Positions 39,460 through 40,264 of a stretch of DNA of 40,264 nt are shown here, piece after piece. The stretch comes from Flammeovirgaceae bacterium BBD 1991-12. Lineage in GTDB: Bacteria > Bacteroidota > Bacteroidia > Cytophagales > Cyclobacteriaceae. Both the position numbers and the translations under genes were made by a program. The notes under the pieces are model-generated. The model was not told the origin of the DNA. It made no database searches and saw only the letters and a program-made list of their open reading frames with translations. The stretch covers positions 1 through 40,264 of the forward strand of contig LYSV01000149.1 of NCBI GenBank assembly GCA_001657315.1, in the 5' to 3' direction. Every line of letters begins with the position of its first letter. Position 1 is the first letter of the stretch.

Positions 39460-40097
39460 TTGCATAACAACAAAATATATATCCAAATAGAAGAGCTCTT
39501 AAACGATGGGCTTACCAACAAAAAATCTGGTTTGCCCTTACGAGAGGTTAAAAAGAAAAAAGCTCATAAAAATGATCTGAGGTTTGATCTTAGGCCTATT
39601 GCTTACCAAATCTTCAGTGTCGATTTGTACCAAATAAATGGCATCAGTCATGGCACAGCGCTGTGTTTGCCAAGTACAATTGGAGAGGGCATCCATAAAT
39701 TCCCAGGCTCTAAACATTTTGTGAGTTGGATGGGGCTTGCGCCTGATAATAAAATCACCGGTGGAAAATTGATTAGCAGTAGAACACTGAAAGGGAAGAA
39801 TAAATTAAGCCTGGCGCTTAGACAAGCCGCTAATGCCATTGGTAATACAAAAGACATCCTCTTAAAAAATTCTTCAACCGAGTTGCTTATAGAAAAGGAC
39901 AAGGTGCCGCCATTACAGCTATCGCCAGAAAATTAGCTGTCATTATATACCATATGCTCACTAACGAGGAGGAATTTAGCCCTGATTATCCTGGTCAGGG
40001 TCATGATTATCAAAGACAGAAGAAAATTATCTCTACCAGGAAAATGTTAGCCAAAGTCAGTTTATCAGAGCAGGAAAGAAATTATATTTTCTCTTAA
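39460..40097 (+). pseudogene. IS110-family transposase, C-terminal remnant with a frameshift
   Basis: Only the C-terminal half is present. A linker (IQIEELLNDG, then KKKKAHKNDLRFDLRPIAYQIF) leads into the Transposase_20 domain (VDLYQINGISHGTALCLPSTIG, HFVSWMGLAPDNKITGGK) with the conserved region through ALRQAANAIG. At 39874-39879, inside TTAAAAAATTC, the frame shifts by -1. The product continues as KKFFNRVAYRKGQGAAITAIARKLAVIIYHML and stops at 40095-40097. The N-terminal DEDD (RuvC-like) catalytic domain is missing; an in-frame TAA lies at 39439-39441, so the left break is near there. No active element is expected. The site A AAA AAT is also a slippery heptamer, discussed as a finding. Confidence 0.85.
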
Positions 40098-40264
40098 AAT
40101 CAATTAAGGAGTTGTACGGAAATAGGTTGACAGGTTTTACATTAATTCTAAAGGTTTCGATCGAAATACCCCGATCCCGTCCCGATAGCTATCAAGGATT
40201 TTATTGGGTTGATTTATTTTAGTGTTTTTTATTTAAACCGGAAGTCAAGTTTAAAATCGAAGAG

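Overview
The window reads as chromosome of a polysaccharide-degrading, probably marine member of the Bacteroidota, most likely Cytophagales. The reasons are TAnnTTTG-type promoters with a TTG about 19 bases upstream, almost no Shine-Dalgarno sequences, a hybrid two-component system (HTCS), an ASPIC/UnbV FG-GAP lipoprotein, a type IX secretion (T9SS) C-terminal sorting domain, a PadR regulator paired with a prefix-type FtsX permease, and many lipoprotein glycoside hydrolases. The genus cannot be named from the sequence alone.

Layout. (1) 1-4855, plus strand: a compact operon for the 3,6-anhydro-L-galactose (AHG) half of agar or other red-algal galactans. It holds the end of an aldehyde dehydrogenase (likely AHG dehydrogenase), 3,6-anhydro-L-galactonate cycloisomerase, aldose 1-epimerase, a RhaT-type sugar symporter and a GH117 anhydro-galactosidase lipoprotein. 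(2) 4856-5400: three near-identical copies of a ~102 bp palindromic element. (3) 5511-8623: a PadR regulator with a self-overlapping palindromic operator, and a 909-residue FtsX/MacB-type permease. (4) 8658-10873: a divergent pair, an alpha/beta hydrolase fused to an AraC DNA-binding domain and a second alpha/beta hydrolase. (5) 11088-16515: a metallophosphoesterase, an erythromycin-esterase-like lipoprotein, a small charged protein and a broken succinate-semialdehyde-type dehydrogenase. (6) 16598-19935, minus strand: aspartate ammonia-lyase, a membrane protein with a phospho-acceptor HisKA helix but no ATPase domain, an overlooked 39-residue Cys/Trp-rich peptide and a GRDP-like protein just upstream of it. 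(7) 20325-21124: tandem promoters, a structured RNA candidate with its own terminator, and a TPR-like protein. (8) 21276-39084: a second carbohydrate locus with a SusE/F-like lipoprotein, an UnbV/FG-GAP lipoprotein, GH30, a frameshifted HTCS, a GH2 beta-galactosidase, a GH5-like lipoprotein and a GH30-ricin-T9SS protein. (9) 39440-40097: a 5'-truncated, frameshifted IS110-family transposase.

How the genes may work together. Extracellular and surface hydrolases of region 8 would shorten galactan-type polymers and the HTCS would sense the products. The periplasmic or surface GH117 would release AHG from the non-reducing end of neoagaro-oligosaccharides. The symporter would import the monosaccharide, and the dehydrogenase and cycloisomerase would turn AHG into 2-keto-3-deoxy-galactonate while the mutarotase helps galactose use. 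No SusC/SusD pair lies in the window, so uptake of oligosaccharides must be encoded elsewhere or work differently.

The most novel-looking items are the short Cys/Trp-rich peptide next to the GRDP-like gene (19214-19935), the structured RNA at about 20390-20514, the hydrolase-AraC fusion and the palindromic repeat array after GH117. Three genes carry frameshifts (15.6, 28.4 and 39.9 kb). These may be true mutations or assembly errors, and reads would settle it.
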